Part shown: positions 10,745-19,964 of the stretch, one piece after another
Layout: the number at the start of each line of letters is the position of its first letter
Position numbering within the stretch: position 1 is the stretch's first letter
Assembly (NCBI GenBank): GCA_902616675.1
Contig: CACMTV010000001.1
Span: 242,094-306,093, forward strand
Origin: an uncultured Pelagibacteraceae bacterium
Lineage (GTDB): Bacteria; Pseudomonadota; Alphaproteobacteria; Pelagibacterales; Pelagibacteraceae
Length of the DNA: 64,000 nt
Direction: 5' to 3'
Notes under the pieces: generated by a model
What the model was told of the DNA's origin: nothing
The model's database searches: none
What the model saw: only the letters and a program-made list of their open reading frames with translations
Program-made: the position numbers and the translations under genes

Positions 10745-10773
10745 CTTGCAGAATAACATTTAGACCCCATATA
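10745..10773 (+). promoter_or_regulatory. candidate sigma32 (RpoH) heat-shock promoter of dnaK
   Basis: CTTGCAG (10745-10751) - 13 nt - CCCCATATA (10765-10773), close to CTTGAAA-N(11-16)-CCCCATnT; 22 nt before the dnaK ATG. Confidence 0.7.
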
Positions 10774-10795
10774 GGAAATGTAAACAAAGGAAAAT

Positions 10796-12721
10796 ATGAG
10801 TAGAGTTATTGGAATAGATTTAGGAACAACAAATTCTTGTGTGGCCATAATGGATGGTGCACAAGCTAAAGTTTTGGAGAATACTGAGGGCGCAAGAACT
10901 ACCCCTTCAGTTGTTGCTTTTTTAGAAAAAGATGAAAAATTAGTTGGTCAACCAGCTAAAAGACAGGCTGTAACAAATCCTGAAGATACTATATTTGCTG
11001 TAAAAAGACTTATAGGTAGAAAATTTGATGGTCCCTCTGTACAAAAGGATATATCAAAAGTTCCTTATAAAATAATTAAATCAGAAAACGGTGACGCTTG
11101 GGTGGAAGGAAAAGGTAAAAAATATTCACCTGCTCAGATCTCAGCTTTCGTTCTTCAAAAAATGAAAGAGACAGCAGAAAAATATTTAGGTCAAGCAGTT
11201 ACAAAAGCAGTTATAACAGTACCTGCATACTTTAATGACTCTCAAAGACAAGCTACCAAGGACGCTGGTAAAATTGCAGGTTTGGAAGTGTTAAGAATTA
11301 TAAATGAGCCAACAGCAGCTTCATTGGCTTATGGCCTAGATAAAAAGGGTGGAAAAAAAATAGCAGTTTACGACTTAGGTGGAGGTACATTTGATGTTTC
11401 AATTTTAGAAATCGGAGATGGCGTATTTGAAGTAAAATCTACCAATGGAGATACTTTCTTAGGTGGCGAAGATTTTGATGATACTATTGTTGAGTACTTA
11501 GTAAGTGAATTTAAAAAAGATAACGGAATAGACTTAAAATCAGACAAACTTGCTTTGCAAAGATTAAAGGAGTCTGCTGAAAAAGCAAAAATTGAGCTCT
11601 CTTCAGCTACTCAAACTGAGATTAATTTACCATTTATTACAGCTGATAAATCGGGTCCTAAACATCTAAATTTAAAATTTACTAGAGCTAAGTTAGAAGC
11701 ATTAGTTCAAAATTTAATTGAAAGAACATTAAGTCCTTGCAAGACAGCTCTTAAGGACTCTGGTTTTTCTGCAGCTGAAATCAATGAAGTAGTTTTAGTT
11801 GGTGGAATGACTAGAATGCCAAAAATTATAGAAACAGTTAAAAATTTTTTTGGAAAAGAACCTAACAAAAGTGTAAACCCAGACGAAGTTGTTGCGATGG
11901 GTGCAGCTATTCAAGCAGGTGTTCTTCAAGGTGATGTCAAAGACGTTCTTCTTTTAGATGTTACGCCTTTATCACTAGGAATTGAGACTTTAGGTGGCGT
12001 ATCCACAAAACTTATAGATAAAAACACAACTATTCCCACTAAGAAAAGCCAAGTATTTTCGACTGCAGAGGATAATCAGCCAGCTGTCTCTATCAGAGTT
12101 TTACAAGGTGAAAGAGAAATGGCAGCAGATAATAAACTTTTAGGTAACTTTGAGTTAGTTGGTATACCTCCCGCAGCAAGAGGAACTCCACAGATTGAGG
12201 TAACTTTTGATATTGATGCGAACGGTATTGTAAGCGTTTCTGCAAAAGATAAAGGGACTGGAAAAGAACAAAAAATACAAATCCAGGCTTCAGGCGGTTT
12301 ATCGGAAGAAGAAATTAATAAAATGGTTAAAGACGCTGAAGCAAACAAAGAAGCCGATAAAAAGAAAAGGGAAGATGTTGATGCTAGAAATCAGGCTGAT
12401 AGTATTGTTTTTTCTACAGAAAAAAGTTTAAAAGAACATGGAGACAAAGTTTCGGCTGAAGAAAAAAAAGCTATAGAGACTGGTGTTGCTGATCTTAAAG
12501 AGGCTCTAAAAGGCGCTAACATAGAAGATATTAAGAAAAAAACTCAAAACCTTATACAGGTTTCTATGAAACTTGGTGAAGCTATATATAAGAGTCAGCA
12601 AAAAGATCAGCCAAAAGACGATAAAGCCAATAAAGATCCAAAAGATAAAAGTGATGAAAAAGAAAATGTAGTTGACGCTGACTTCGAGGACGTAAAAGAA
12701 GACAAAGAAAAAAGCGCCTAA
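10796..12721 (+). CDS. dnaK: molecular chaperone DnaK (Hsp70)
   Basis: '[17 protein letters not shown]', full Hsp70 length. Confidence 0.99.
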   Translation: MSRVIGIDLGTTNSCVAIMDGAQAKVLENTEGARTTPSVVAFLEKDEKLVGQPAKRQAVTNPEDTIFAVKRLIGRKFDGPSVQKDISKVPYKIIKSENGDAWVEGKGKKYSPAQISAFVLQKMKETAEKYLGQAVTKAVITVPAYFNDSQRQATKDAGKIAGLEVLRIINEPTAASLAYGLDKKGGKKIAVYDLGGGTFDVSILEIGDGVFEVKSTNGDTFLGGEDFDDTIVEYLVSEFKKDNGIDLKSDKLALQRLKESAEKAKIELSSATQTEINLPFITADKSGPKHLNLKFTRAKLEALVQNLIERTLSPCKTALKDSGFSAAEINEVVLVGGMTRMPKIIETVKNFFGKEPNKSVNPDEVVAMGAAIQAGVLQGDVKDVLLLDVTPLSLGIETLGGVSTKLIDKNTTIPTKKSQVFSTAEDNQPAVSIRVLQGEREMAADNKLLGNFELVGIPPAARGTPQIEVTFDIDANGIVSVSAKDKGTGKEQKIQIQASGGLSEEEINKMVKDAEANKEADKKKREDVDARNQADSIVFSTEKSLKEHGDKVSAEEKKAIETGVADLKEALKGANIEDIKKKTQNLIQVSMKLGEAIYKSQQKDQPKDDKANKDPKDKSDEKENVVDADFEDVKEDKEKSA

Positions 12722-12744
12722 GATAAAAAAAGGAGCAATTTCTT

Positions 12745-13872
12745 GTGGCAAAAAGAGATTATTATGAAATCTTAGGTGTATCTAAATCCGCATCAAAGGA
12801 TGAAATTAAAAAAGCTTATCGCAAGTTAGCATTAAAATATCACCCTGATAAAAATAAAGGCGATAAAGCATCCGAAGATAAATTTAAAGAGGCTAGCGAA
12901 GCTTATCATGTGCTTTCTGATGACAAAAGAAAGACAAATTATGACCAGTTCGGTCATGCAGCATTCGAGGGAGGAGCCAATCAAGGTTTCGGTAATTTTG
13001 ATTTTGGCTCATCGTTTTCGGATATTTTTGAAGATTTTTTTGGAGATGATGTATTTGGAGGCGGCAGAAGATCTGGCAGAAGAACCTCCAATCGAGGTAA
13101 TGATTTAAGATACGATGTTTCTATAGGTTTAGAGGAAGCATACTCTGGCTTAAATAAAAAAGTAAACTACACTACTTACAAAAAATGTTCTAGATGCACT
13201 GGACAAGGTTCTGAACCAGGATCGAAGCCAGTAACTTGTAGATACTGTAGCGGAAGAGGAAAAGTGAGATCTAATCAAGGATTTTTTACAATTCAACAAA
13301 CTTGTCCTGAATGTAGTGGATATGGTGAGACTATAAACAATCCTTGTAGGCAATGTAATGGTAATGGCAAGACACAAAGTAAAGAGAGTGTTTCTGTAAA
13401 AATTCCTAAAGGCGTTGATGATGGAACAAGAATAAGAGTTTCAGGCAAAGGCGAAGCAGGAAGCAAAGGAGGGGCAACTGGAGATTTGTACTTATTTATC
13501 TCTGTAGATAATCATAGCATTTTTAAGAGATCAGATGAGCATTTATATTTTGAATTACCAATTACTTTTACAGATGCAGCTTTAGGCACTTCAGTTGAAG
13601 TACCCTCTATAGATGGTGGTAGAGCCAAAATTAAAATACCATCAGGAACACAACATGGAAAGCAATTAAGACTGAAAGGCAAAGGTATGCCATTTCTTAG
13701 AGGGAATGGTTATGGAGACTTATATATAAAAATTATCACTGAAGTACCCTCAAACCTAAATTCAAAACAAAAGGAACTATTGGAAGAATTTAAAAAAATA
13801 GAGTCTGAAAAATCAAGTCCCATTATTAAAAGCTTTTTTGAAAAAGCAAAAAAATTTTGGAAAAATTCCTAA
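12745..13872 (+). CDS. dnaJ: molecular chaperone DnaJ (GTG start)
   Basis: J-domain '[32 protein letters not shown]' and CxxCxGxG zinc-finger repeats; 'aaggagcaatttctt GTG'. Confidence 0.99.
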   Translation: MAKRDYYEILGVSKSASKDEIKKAYRKLALKYHPDKNKGDKASEDKFKEASEAYHVLSDDKRKTNYDQFGHAAFEGGANQGFGNFDFGSSFSDIFEDFFGDDVFGGGRRSGRRTSNRGNDLRYDVSIGLEEAYSGLNKKVNYTTYKKCSRCTGQGSEPGSKPVTCRYCSGRGKVRSNQGFFTIQQTCPECSGYGETINNPCRQCNGNGKTQSKESVSVKIPKGVDDGTRIRVSGKGEAGSKGGATGDLYLFISVDNHSIFKRSDEHLYFELPITFTDAALGTSVEVPSIDGGRAKIKIPSGTQHGKQLRLKGKGMPFLRGNGYGDLYIKIITEVPSNLNSKQKELLEEFKKIESEKSSPIIKSFFEKAKKFWKNS

Positions 13873-13878
13873 TTACTA

Positions 13879-14049
13879 ATGGCAATGCAAGAAATTATGT
13901 CTGCTATTTTTCTATTAGCAGTTTTATTTTTAGTTTTACCCTCTTTTTTAAATGCCAACAATAAACTTAATCAATTCTTAAAAAATATTTTTATTTGGAC
14001 TATAATTGTTCTTATTATTGTTGTAATTATTAATCTAATTATAAAATGA
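13879..14049 (+). CDS. small hydrophobic membrane protein (56 aa), not in the ORF track
   Basis: Manual translation MAMQEIMSAIFLLAVLFLVLPSFLNANNKLNQFLKNIFIWTIIVLIIVVIINLIIK*; two hydrophobic segments; ATGA overlap with dapB. Confidence 0.7.
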   Translation: MAMQEIMSAIFLLAVLFLVLPSFLNANNKLNQFLKNIFIWTIIVLIIVVIINLIIK

Positions 14050-14822
14050 AAAAAATCAAATTAGCAATAACAGGTTGTCTAGGAAGAATGGGAAAGCAAC
14101 TCATTAAATCTTCTCAAAATAATAAAGATTTTAAAATAGTTTGTTTAACTGAAAGCGGAAATATATCTAAAAAAATTTTAGGTATTGAAGTAGAACAAAA
14201 TACAATCAATACATTTAAAAAATCTAATGTAATTATAGACTTCACTGTACCAAGATGTACTCTTCAAGTTTTAAAGATTGCATCTAAATTAAAGAAAAGA
14301 GTAGTAATAGGCACAACAGGTTTTTCAAAAAAAGAAGAGGCCCTAATAAAAAAATATTCAAGAAAAATACCTATTCTTAAGGCGGGAAATATGAGTTTAG
14401 GTGTCAATCTTTTAATGTATTTAACTGAAATAGCCTCTAAATCATTGGGTAATAATTTTCTTTCAAAAGTTTATGAAGTCCATCATAAACATAAAAAGGA
14501 TTACCCGTCTGGAACCGCTTTAATGTTGGGAAAAGGTATTGCTGATGGAAAAAATAAAAACTTTTATAGTTTATTCGGAAAAAAATATCTAAATAAAAGA
14601 ATATTCCCTTACGGTAAAAAAATAAATTTTAATTCTATCCGTAGAGGTAGTGTGATCGGGGAACATGAAGTAAAATTTTCTAGTGGTAAAGAAATAGTAA
14701 CTTTAAATCACGAGTCTTTTGATAGAGCTTTATATTCAGAAGGTGCATTAACTGCATCTAAATGGTTAATGAGAAAAAAACCAGGCCTTTATTCAATGAG
14801 AGACTTGTTAAACTTTAAGTGA
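14046..14822 (+). CDS. dapB: 4-hydroxy-tetrahydrodipicolinate reductase
   Basis: 'KLAITGCLGRMGKQLI', 'EVHHKHKKDYPSGTAL' motifs. Confidence 0.97.
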   Translation: MKKIKLAITGCLGRMGKQLIKSSQNNKDFKIVCLTESGNISKKILGIEVEQNTINTFKKSNVIIDFTVPRCTLQVLKIASKLKKRVVIGTTGFSKKEEALIKKYSRKIPILKAGNMSLGVNLLMYLTEIASKSLGNNFLSKVYEVHHKHKKDYPSGTALMLGKGIADGKNKNFYSLFGKKYLNKRIFPYGKKINFNSIRRGSVIGEHEVKFSSGKEIVTLNHESFDRALYSEGALTASKWLMRKKPGLYSMRDLLNFK

Positions 14823-15472
14823 AAAAAGAAGAAAAATCAAAAATTATTCAAAAAATATTAAATGATATCTATCCAAAGGTTCCCATTCCCTTGAGCTATA
14901 AAAACACTTTTACGCTTCTTGTCTCTGTTTTGCTTTCAGCCCAATGTACTGATGTGAATGTTAACAATGTTACAAAAAATATTTATCCTAAATATAATCA
15001 TCCCAGACATTTTGTTAAATTAGGTAGAAAAAAAATAGAACGTTTAATAAAAAAAATTGGAATTTTTAGAGTTAAAGCTAAAAGTATTTATTATCTATCA
15101 AAAACTTTGGTTGAAAAGTATAATGGTAGAGTACCAAGCTCTTATTTGGAATTAGAGCAATTACCCGGCGTAGGTCATAAAACTGCAAGTGTTGTAATGT
15201 CCCAAGGATTTGGATATCCAGCATTTCCTGTAGATACACACATACATCGATTGGCCCAAAGATGGGGATTAACAAATGGAAAAAATGTCGTTCAAACCGA
15301 AAAAGATTTAAAAGCGGTATTTCCCTCCAAAAATTGGAATAAGCTTCACCTTCAAATTATCTGGTATGGCAGAGAGTATTGTAAAGCTAGAGATTGTTTT
15401 GGTTTGTCTTGCAAAATTTGTAAAAGCTGTTACCCAAATAGAAAAAAAAAGATTATTACAAAGAAAGCTTGA
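14819..15472 (+). CDS. nth: endonuclease III (GTG start)
   Basis: HhH 'LEQLPGVGHKTASVVMSQGFG' and C-terminal 4Fe-4S cysteines 'CKARDCFGLSCKICKSC'; GTGA overlap with dapB stop. Confidence 0.96.
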   Translation: MKKEEKSKIIQKILNDIYPKVPIPLSYKNTFTLLVSVLLSAQCTDVNVNNVTKNIYPKYNHPRHFVKLGRKKIERLIKKIGIFRVKAKSIYYLSKTLVEKYNGRVPSSYLELEQLPGVGHKTASVVMSQGFGYPAFPVDTHIHRLAQRWGLTNGKNVVQTEKDLKAVFPSKNWNKLHLQIIWYGREYCKARDCFGLSCKICKSCYPNRKKKIITKKA

Positions 15473-15473
15473 A

Positions 15474-16400
15474 ATGAAAATTCTAGGTATAGGAAATGCT
15501 ATTGTGGACGTAATATGTAAAGTTAACGATAATTTTTTAATAAATAACAATCTTACTAAAAGTACAATGAAGCTTGTAGACGAAAAAGAATTTCAAAAAC
15601 TTCTTGAAAATTTAAAAATTGAAAGAACTATATCTGGTGGCTCAGTCGCCAATTCTATTGTTGGTCTTTCTCAGCTAGGTAATGAAGTTGGCTTCATAGG
15701 TAAAGTAAGCGATGATCATTTAGGCAGAAAATATGCAGAGGGACTAGAAAAAGAAAAAGTCAAATATCATTACAATATAAAATCAGAAAGTATTCCAACT
15801 GGAACCTGTTTAATCTTAATCACGCCAGACTCAGAAAGAACAATGTGCACTTTTCTTGGCACAGCAGGAAAAATAAGTGAAATTGATATTGATGAAAAAA
15901 TAGTTAAACAAAGTAAGATTACATTTCTAGAGGGGTACCTTTGGGACAAGGGTGATCCACAAAAAGCATTTAATAAAGCAATAAGTAGCTCCTCACAATC
16001 CGCAATGTCCCTTTCTGACCTGTTTTGTGTTGAAAGACATAGGGAGTATTTTTTGGATTTGGTTAAAAGAAAATTAAATATTACTTTTGCTAATGAACAA
16101 GAAATTATGGCTTTAATAAAAACAAAAAATTTCAAAGATGTTATTGATTTTGCAAAAAAAATAAAAAAATTAGTAGTAATAACAAGAGGTGAAAACGGTG
16201 CGATGGCGATTCAAAACGATACTATTGTAGAATGTAATGCTCAAAAAAATCTAAAAATCAAAGATCTCACTGGCGCAGGAGATTTATTTGCAGCAGGTTT
16301 TTTACATGGACATGTAAACAAATTATCTTTAGAGGAAAGCTTAAAAAAGGGTACAGAACTATCCTCAAAAATAATTCAACAAGTTGGGGCAAGACTATAA
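15474..16400 (+). CDS. PfkB-family carbohydrate/adenosine kinase (start at internal Met of the track ORF)
   Basis: 'MKILGIGNAIVDVICKVND', 'ISGGSVANSIVGLSQLG', 'DLTGAGDLFAAGFLHG' PfkB signature; upstream part of the track ORF overlaps nth. Confidence 0.92.
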   Translation: MKILGIGNAIVDVICKVNDNFLINNNLTKSTMKLVDEKEFQKLLENLKIERTISGGSVANSIVGLSQLGNEVGFIGKVSDDHLGRKYAEGLEKEKVKYHYNIKSESIPTGTCLILITPDSERTMCTFLGTAGKISEIDIDEKIVKQSKITFLEGYLWDKGDPQKAFNKAISSSSQSAMSLSDLFCVERHREYFLDLVKRKLNITFANEQEIMALIKTKNFKDVIDFAKKIKKLVVITRGENGAMAIQNDTIVECNAQKNLKIKDLTGAGDLFAAGFLHGHVNKLSLEESLKKGTELSSKIIQQVGARL

Positions 16401-16405
16401 TTGTA

Positions 16406-16534
16406 TTAATTCAATTCTGAATATTTATTCTTCTTTTTCCTTTTGAAACTACCTTTGCCTTTTTTAGGTTTAACAACTCTAGTTCTATATTTTGATGTCA
16501 TTAAATCTTTCGCAAACTTATTTCTTCTTTTCAA
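16406..16534 (-). CDS. arfA: putative alternative ribosome-rescue factor A (ArfA), 42 aa, TTG start
   Basis: Manual minus-strand translation MKRRNKFAKDLMTSKYRTRVVKPKKGKGSFKRKKKNKYSELN*; matches the E. coli ArfA core '[28 protein letters not shown]' in register; start overlaps the upstream gene's stop. Confidence 0.78.
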   Translation of the reverse strand: MKRRNKFAKDLMTSKYRTRVVKPKKGKGSFKRKKKNKYSELN

Positions 16535-17160
16535 ATTGTATATCCCTTTTTCTCGCTTTTAATAAACAATTCATCATTGAATATCTCTTTAATTTTTTTT
16601 CTTAACCTGTAAATATGTGTTTCTACAGTGTGCGTATCAGCATCACTGGAATACTTCCATATTATAGAAAGAATTTCCTTTTTTTTAGTAAATGGTTTTT
16701 TTTTAAGTAACTCTATTAGTTCAATTTCTTTTTCTGTTAATTCTAATGAAATATTATTTTTAATTAATTTTCTTGAATTTTTATCTAATTTATAATCGTT
16801 AATTTTTAAAGATGAATTAATTTTAAATTTTTTTTTAACAATATTGTTAGATATGGTTAAATTAATTTGTTCTATTGTCGCTGGAAGAAACAGTTTTTCT
16901 ATATTATCTAGTCCTTTAATACTTTTTGAATTATGAAAAATAACTTTATTAATAGTCTCGTTTTTGATCTTGTCCTTGAACATTTTGTTATTGAGGGCAT
17001 CTTCGTGAATTATTAAGCCTTGGTAATTTTTTACAAGATTATAGTCATTTAATTCATTAATTGTCTCCAAATTAAAATTTAAATAATCTTTAATCTCATT
17101 TAAAGAATTATTAAATTCTTTATTTCCAAATGCTAAAATGATATTTTTTTTATCAATCAT
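16531..17160 (-). CDS. OmpR-type winged-helix transcriptional regulator with degenerate receiver-like N-terminus
   Basis: C-terminal Trans_reg_C-like 'LTEKEIELIELLKKKPFTKKKEILSIIWKYSSDADTHTVETHIYRLRKKIKEIF...SEKKGYTI'. Confidence 0.85.
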   Translation of the reverse strand: MIDKKNIILAFGNKEFNNSLNEIKDYLNFNLETINELNDYNLVKNYQGLIIHEDALNNKMFKDKIKNETINKVIFHNSKSIKGLDNIEKLFLPATIEQINLTISNNIVKKKFKINSSLKINDYKLDKNSRKLIKNNISLELTEKEIELIELLKKKPFTKKKEILSIIWKYSSDADTHTVETHIYRLRKKIKEIFNDELFIKSEKKGYTI

Positions 17161-17650
17161 GGATTTAATATTAAAAAAAAATTTTATTCATTTTAGAGAC
17201 TATAAGATAAAATGCGCTATTGGTAAAAGAGGAATTACGAATAAAAAGGTAGAGGGGGATAAATGCACACCAAGAGGTCGTTTTAAATTGAAGTACGTTT
17301 TTTATAGAAAAGAAAGAGTCAAAAATATCATTACTAAACTAAAGATTATTCCCATAAAAAAAAATTTTGGATGGTGCGATGATGTGAGATCAAAATCTTA
17401 CAACAAATTTATAAAATTTCCTTTTAAATATAGAGCTGAAAGATTATATCTTAGACAAAATATATATGACATAATTGTAGTAATTGATTACAATTTTAAT
17501 CCGATAAGGAAAAAAAAAGGCAGTGCAATATTCCTTCATATTGCAAAAAATAATTATTCTCCTACATTAGGGTGTATTGCGGTATCAAAGAATGATCTGA
17601 AATATTTAATTTCAATTATAAATAAAAATACTTTCTTAAAAATACTTTAG
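17159..17650 (+). CDS. L,D-transpeptidase (YkuD) family protein
   Basis: 'IFLHIAKNNYSPTLGCIAVSKNDL' resembles the catalytic HX..GC motif of YkuD domains. Confidence 0.8.
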   Translation: MDLILKKNFIHFRDYKIKCAIGKRGITNKKVEGDKCTPRGRFKLKYVFYRKERVKNIITKLKIIPIKKNFGWCDDVRSKSYNKFIKFPFKYRAERLYLRQNIYDIIVVIDYNFNPIRKKKGSAIFLHIAKNNYSPTLGCIAVSKNDLKYLISIINKNTFLKIL

Positions 17651-18294
17651 CTTCTACTTCCGAAAATTGCACTTCCTATTCTAACAAATGTTGCGCCATA
17701 TTTTATTGCTAGTAAATAATCATTTGACATACCTATACTGAGATGTTCAAGATTAAATTGCTTATTCAAATCCGATATCCTTTTAAAATATTTCTCAGTT
17801 TCATTATTATTAGGAGGTATTGCCATTAAACCAATTATAGAAAGTTTAAGCTTGTTTTTACAATAATTAATAAAAGGTTTTAAATTGTTTATATCAACGC
17901 CTCCTTTTTGCTCTTCAGAACCCAGATTAATTTGAATAAAATAATCAAGATTTTTTCCTTTTTCTTTTTGTCTTTTACTCAGTTCATTTGCTAATTTTTC
18001 ACTATCTAAAGAATGAATATAATCGAAAAGTTCGACAGCTTTTTTGGCTTTATTTGATTGTAATCTTCCAATCATATGCAATTTTAAATCTCTATTGGTA
18101 TTTTTAAATTGTTTCCATTTTTTTTCAGCTTCCTGAACTTTATTTTCCCCAAAATGTCTATGACCATGGTTTATTAATGGCATAACATGATCTAAAGAAA
18201 AAGTTTTACTTACAGCAACTATTTCTTCATTCTTTCTAATAGAATCACTTTTAATTTCTTGTTTTATTTTCTCAAAATTGGTTATTATGTTCAT
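17647..18294 (-). CDS. YggS/PLPBP-family pyridoxal phosphate homeostasis protein
   Basis: 'IVAVSKTFSLDHVMPLINHGHRHFGENKVQEAEKKW', 'LSIGMSNDYLLAIKYGATFVRIGSAIFG'. Confidence 0.95.
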   Translation of the reverse strand: MNIITNFEKIKQEIKSDSIRKNEEIVAVSKTFSLDHVMPLINHGHRHFGENKVQEAEKKWKQFKNTNRDLKLHMIGRLQSNKAKKAVELFDYIHSLDSEKLANELSKRQKEKGKNLDYFIQINLGSEEQKGGVDINNLKPFINYCKNKLKLSIIGLMAIPPNNNETEKYFKRISDLNKQFNLEHLSIGMSNDYLLAIKYGATFVRIGSAIFGSRS

Positions 18295-18870
18295 ATGTTG
18301 GTATTTAAAAAAAAATACTACTTATTTGTAGAAAATACTAGAGAATTCAATTTTAATTTAATTAAAATTAGGAAAAAATTTAATATAATTTATAGAAATC
18401 AAGCGACTACAGAAAAAATTGAAGATATAAAAAATTTTAGAAATGACTGCAAGAAAAGCAGTGTAAATTTTTATATAGCCAATAATATTAAGCTATTATC
18501 AAAAATAAAGGCTGACGGGTTATACATATCAGCTAATAATAATAATTTACTTTTAAATGGCTATTCTCAAAAAGGTTTTAAAATTATTGGTGCAGCTCAT
18601 AATCAAAAGGAAATTGACTTAAAATTAAAGCAGGGTTGTGAAGAAATTATTTTTTCAAGACTTTTTGAAACACAATACCCCTTTAAGAAAGGTCATTTAG
18701 GTATACAAAAGTTTAATATTATTTCACTAAGAACAAGAGTAGAATTAGTTCCGCTTGGAGGAATTAACGAAAAAAACCTAAATAAGATGAATACAGTTAT
18801 GTCAGGGTCTTTTGCTTGTTTATCAGCTATAAAAAAAAAGCCGGCTAAAATAATTAACCGGCTTTTTTAA
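18295..18870 (+). CDS. divergent thiamine phosphate synthase (ThiE/TenI)-like protein
   Basis: TIM-barrel-like pattern 'ADGLYIS...GFKIIGAAHNQKEIDLKLKQGCEEIIFSRLFET...LVPLGGINEKNLNKM'; start at CATATG junction. Confidence 0.7.
   Translation: MLVFKKKYYLFVENTREFNFNLIKIRKKFNIIYRNQATTEKIEDIKNFRNDCKKSSVNFYIANNIKLLSKIKADGLYISANNNNLLLNGYSQKGFKIIGAAHNQKEIDLKLKQGCEEIIFSRLFETQYPFKKGHLGIQKFNIISLRTRVELVPLGGINEKNLNKMNTVMSGSFACLSAIKKKPAKIINRLF
18834..18868. terminator. bidirectional Rho-independent terminator between convergent genes
   Basis: AAAAAAGCCGG - 13 nt - CCGGCTTTTTT stem, followed by aatttttttc on + and by a T run on - (A run at 18831-18839). Confidence 0.85.
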
Positions 18871-18890
18871 TTTTTTTCTAACTAACTAAA

Positions 18891-19964
18891 TTAGAATGCA
18901 AGTGAAATTGCAACAATCGTTTCTGTTGTATCATCACCAGCTGTGTAAGAGTCATTAGACATTTCTGAGTTAGAAATTCCAATTGTAGCTCCACCCATAG
19001 TGTATGATGCATCGATTGTAGTGATTTCCATCTCTACATCTGTTCTAGTTACAGCACCTGTGACTGACTTAGCTTTGTTTTTCTTTATAGAATTTTCTTC
19101 TGTGAAAGAAATAGATAAGTTGTCATTTACTGCGAAACCGATTGAATAACCGTCGTTTTCATAGTGTTGTGTTGCTGCTGTAGCTGTCGCACCGCCCATT
19201 CTTGTTGCTGGAGCATGTAATGTTTCACCATATCCAACTGAGAATTGACCTAGAGAATATTTAGCTGAGTACGAACCACCTTCTGCTGACTGTCTACCAT
19301 CTGCGTTACCCATATCACCAAAATCATAATATGATGCTGCTAATGTTAGGCCATCGATAGGAGCCATTGTTACTGCGTATTGCGTCATCTCGCCGTTTAC
19401 GTCACCATTTACAGAGTGAGATGAAGCGTTTGCACTTCCACCTGCACCACCTGGTGTCATACCAGCTTTAAACGTCATACCTAAAGGTAGTAAGTCTGCT
19501 GGAGCATGGTACTGAACGTTATTGTATGAACTAATGTTAGATCCATACTGCATAGTTGTACCAGAAGCGGCACCACCACCGTAACCATTATCAGAACCTA
19601 TACCGTAAGCAGAGTTATCAAAAGCGTATTTTGTTGATAGACCACACTCAGATACACAAATTTTAAACGTACCGAAGTCAGTTCCAAATGCTAAGCTAGC
19701 ATCGTCCTGTACTGTAGCACCGTCGATATCTTGTGCATATGACCATGTCATACCGTTATCTAGTTCGCCTGACGCTGATAAAGTAAACTCGTTTGATATA
19801 CCAAGTCCTTTACCAATCGCATTCGTACCAGTTGTTCCTGTATTTCCTAATACTGTGTATGTAGCTTTTACGCCACCAGAAACTGTAAACTCACCAGCAA
19901 AAGCTGATGTAGCAATAGCTACTGAAGAAATAACTGAGAACAATAGTTTTGTTAATTTATTCAT
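18891..19964 (-). CDS. outer-membrane porin
   Basis: Signal peptide 'MNKLTKLLFSVISSVAIATSAFA', beta-barrel-like sequence ending in aromatic F; start taken at internal Met after 'aaaggagaaaca'. Confidence 0.88.
   Translation of the reverse strand: MNKLTKLLFSVISSVAIATSAFAGEFTVSGGVKATYTVLGNTGTTGTNAIGKGLGISNEFTLSASGELDNGMTWSYAQDIDGATVQDDASLAFGTDFGTFKICVSECGLSTKYAFDNSAYGIGSDNGYGGGAASGTTMQYGSNISSYNNVQYHAPADLLPLGMTFKAGMTPGGAGGSANASSHSVNGDVNGEMTQYAVTMAPIDGLTLAASYYDFGDMGNADGRQSAEGGSYSAKYSLGQFSVGYGETLHAPATRMGGATATAATQHYENDGYSIGFAVNDNLSISFTEENSIKKNKAKSVTGAVTRTDVEMEITTIDASYTMGGATIGISNSEMSNDSYTAGDDTTETIVAISLAF

Noticed and set aside
15770-16135. 121-aa - strand ORF inside the PfkB kinase gene
   Set aside because: Antisense shadow of a strongly supported gene.
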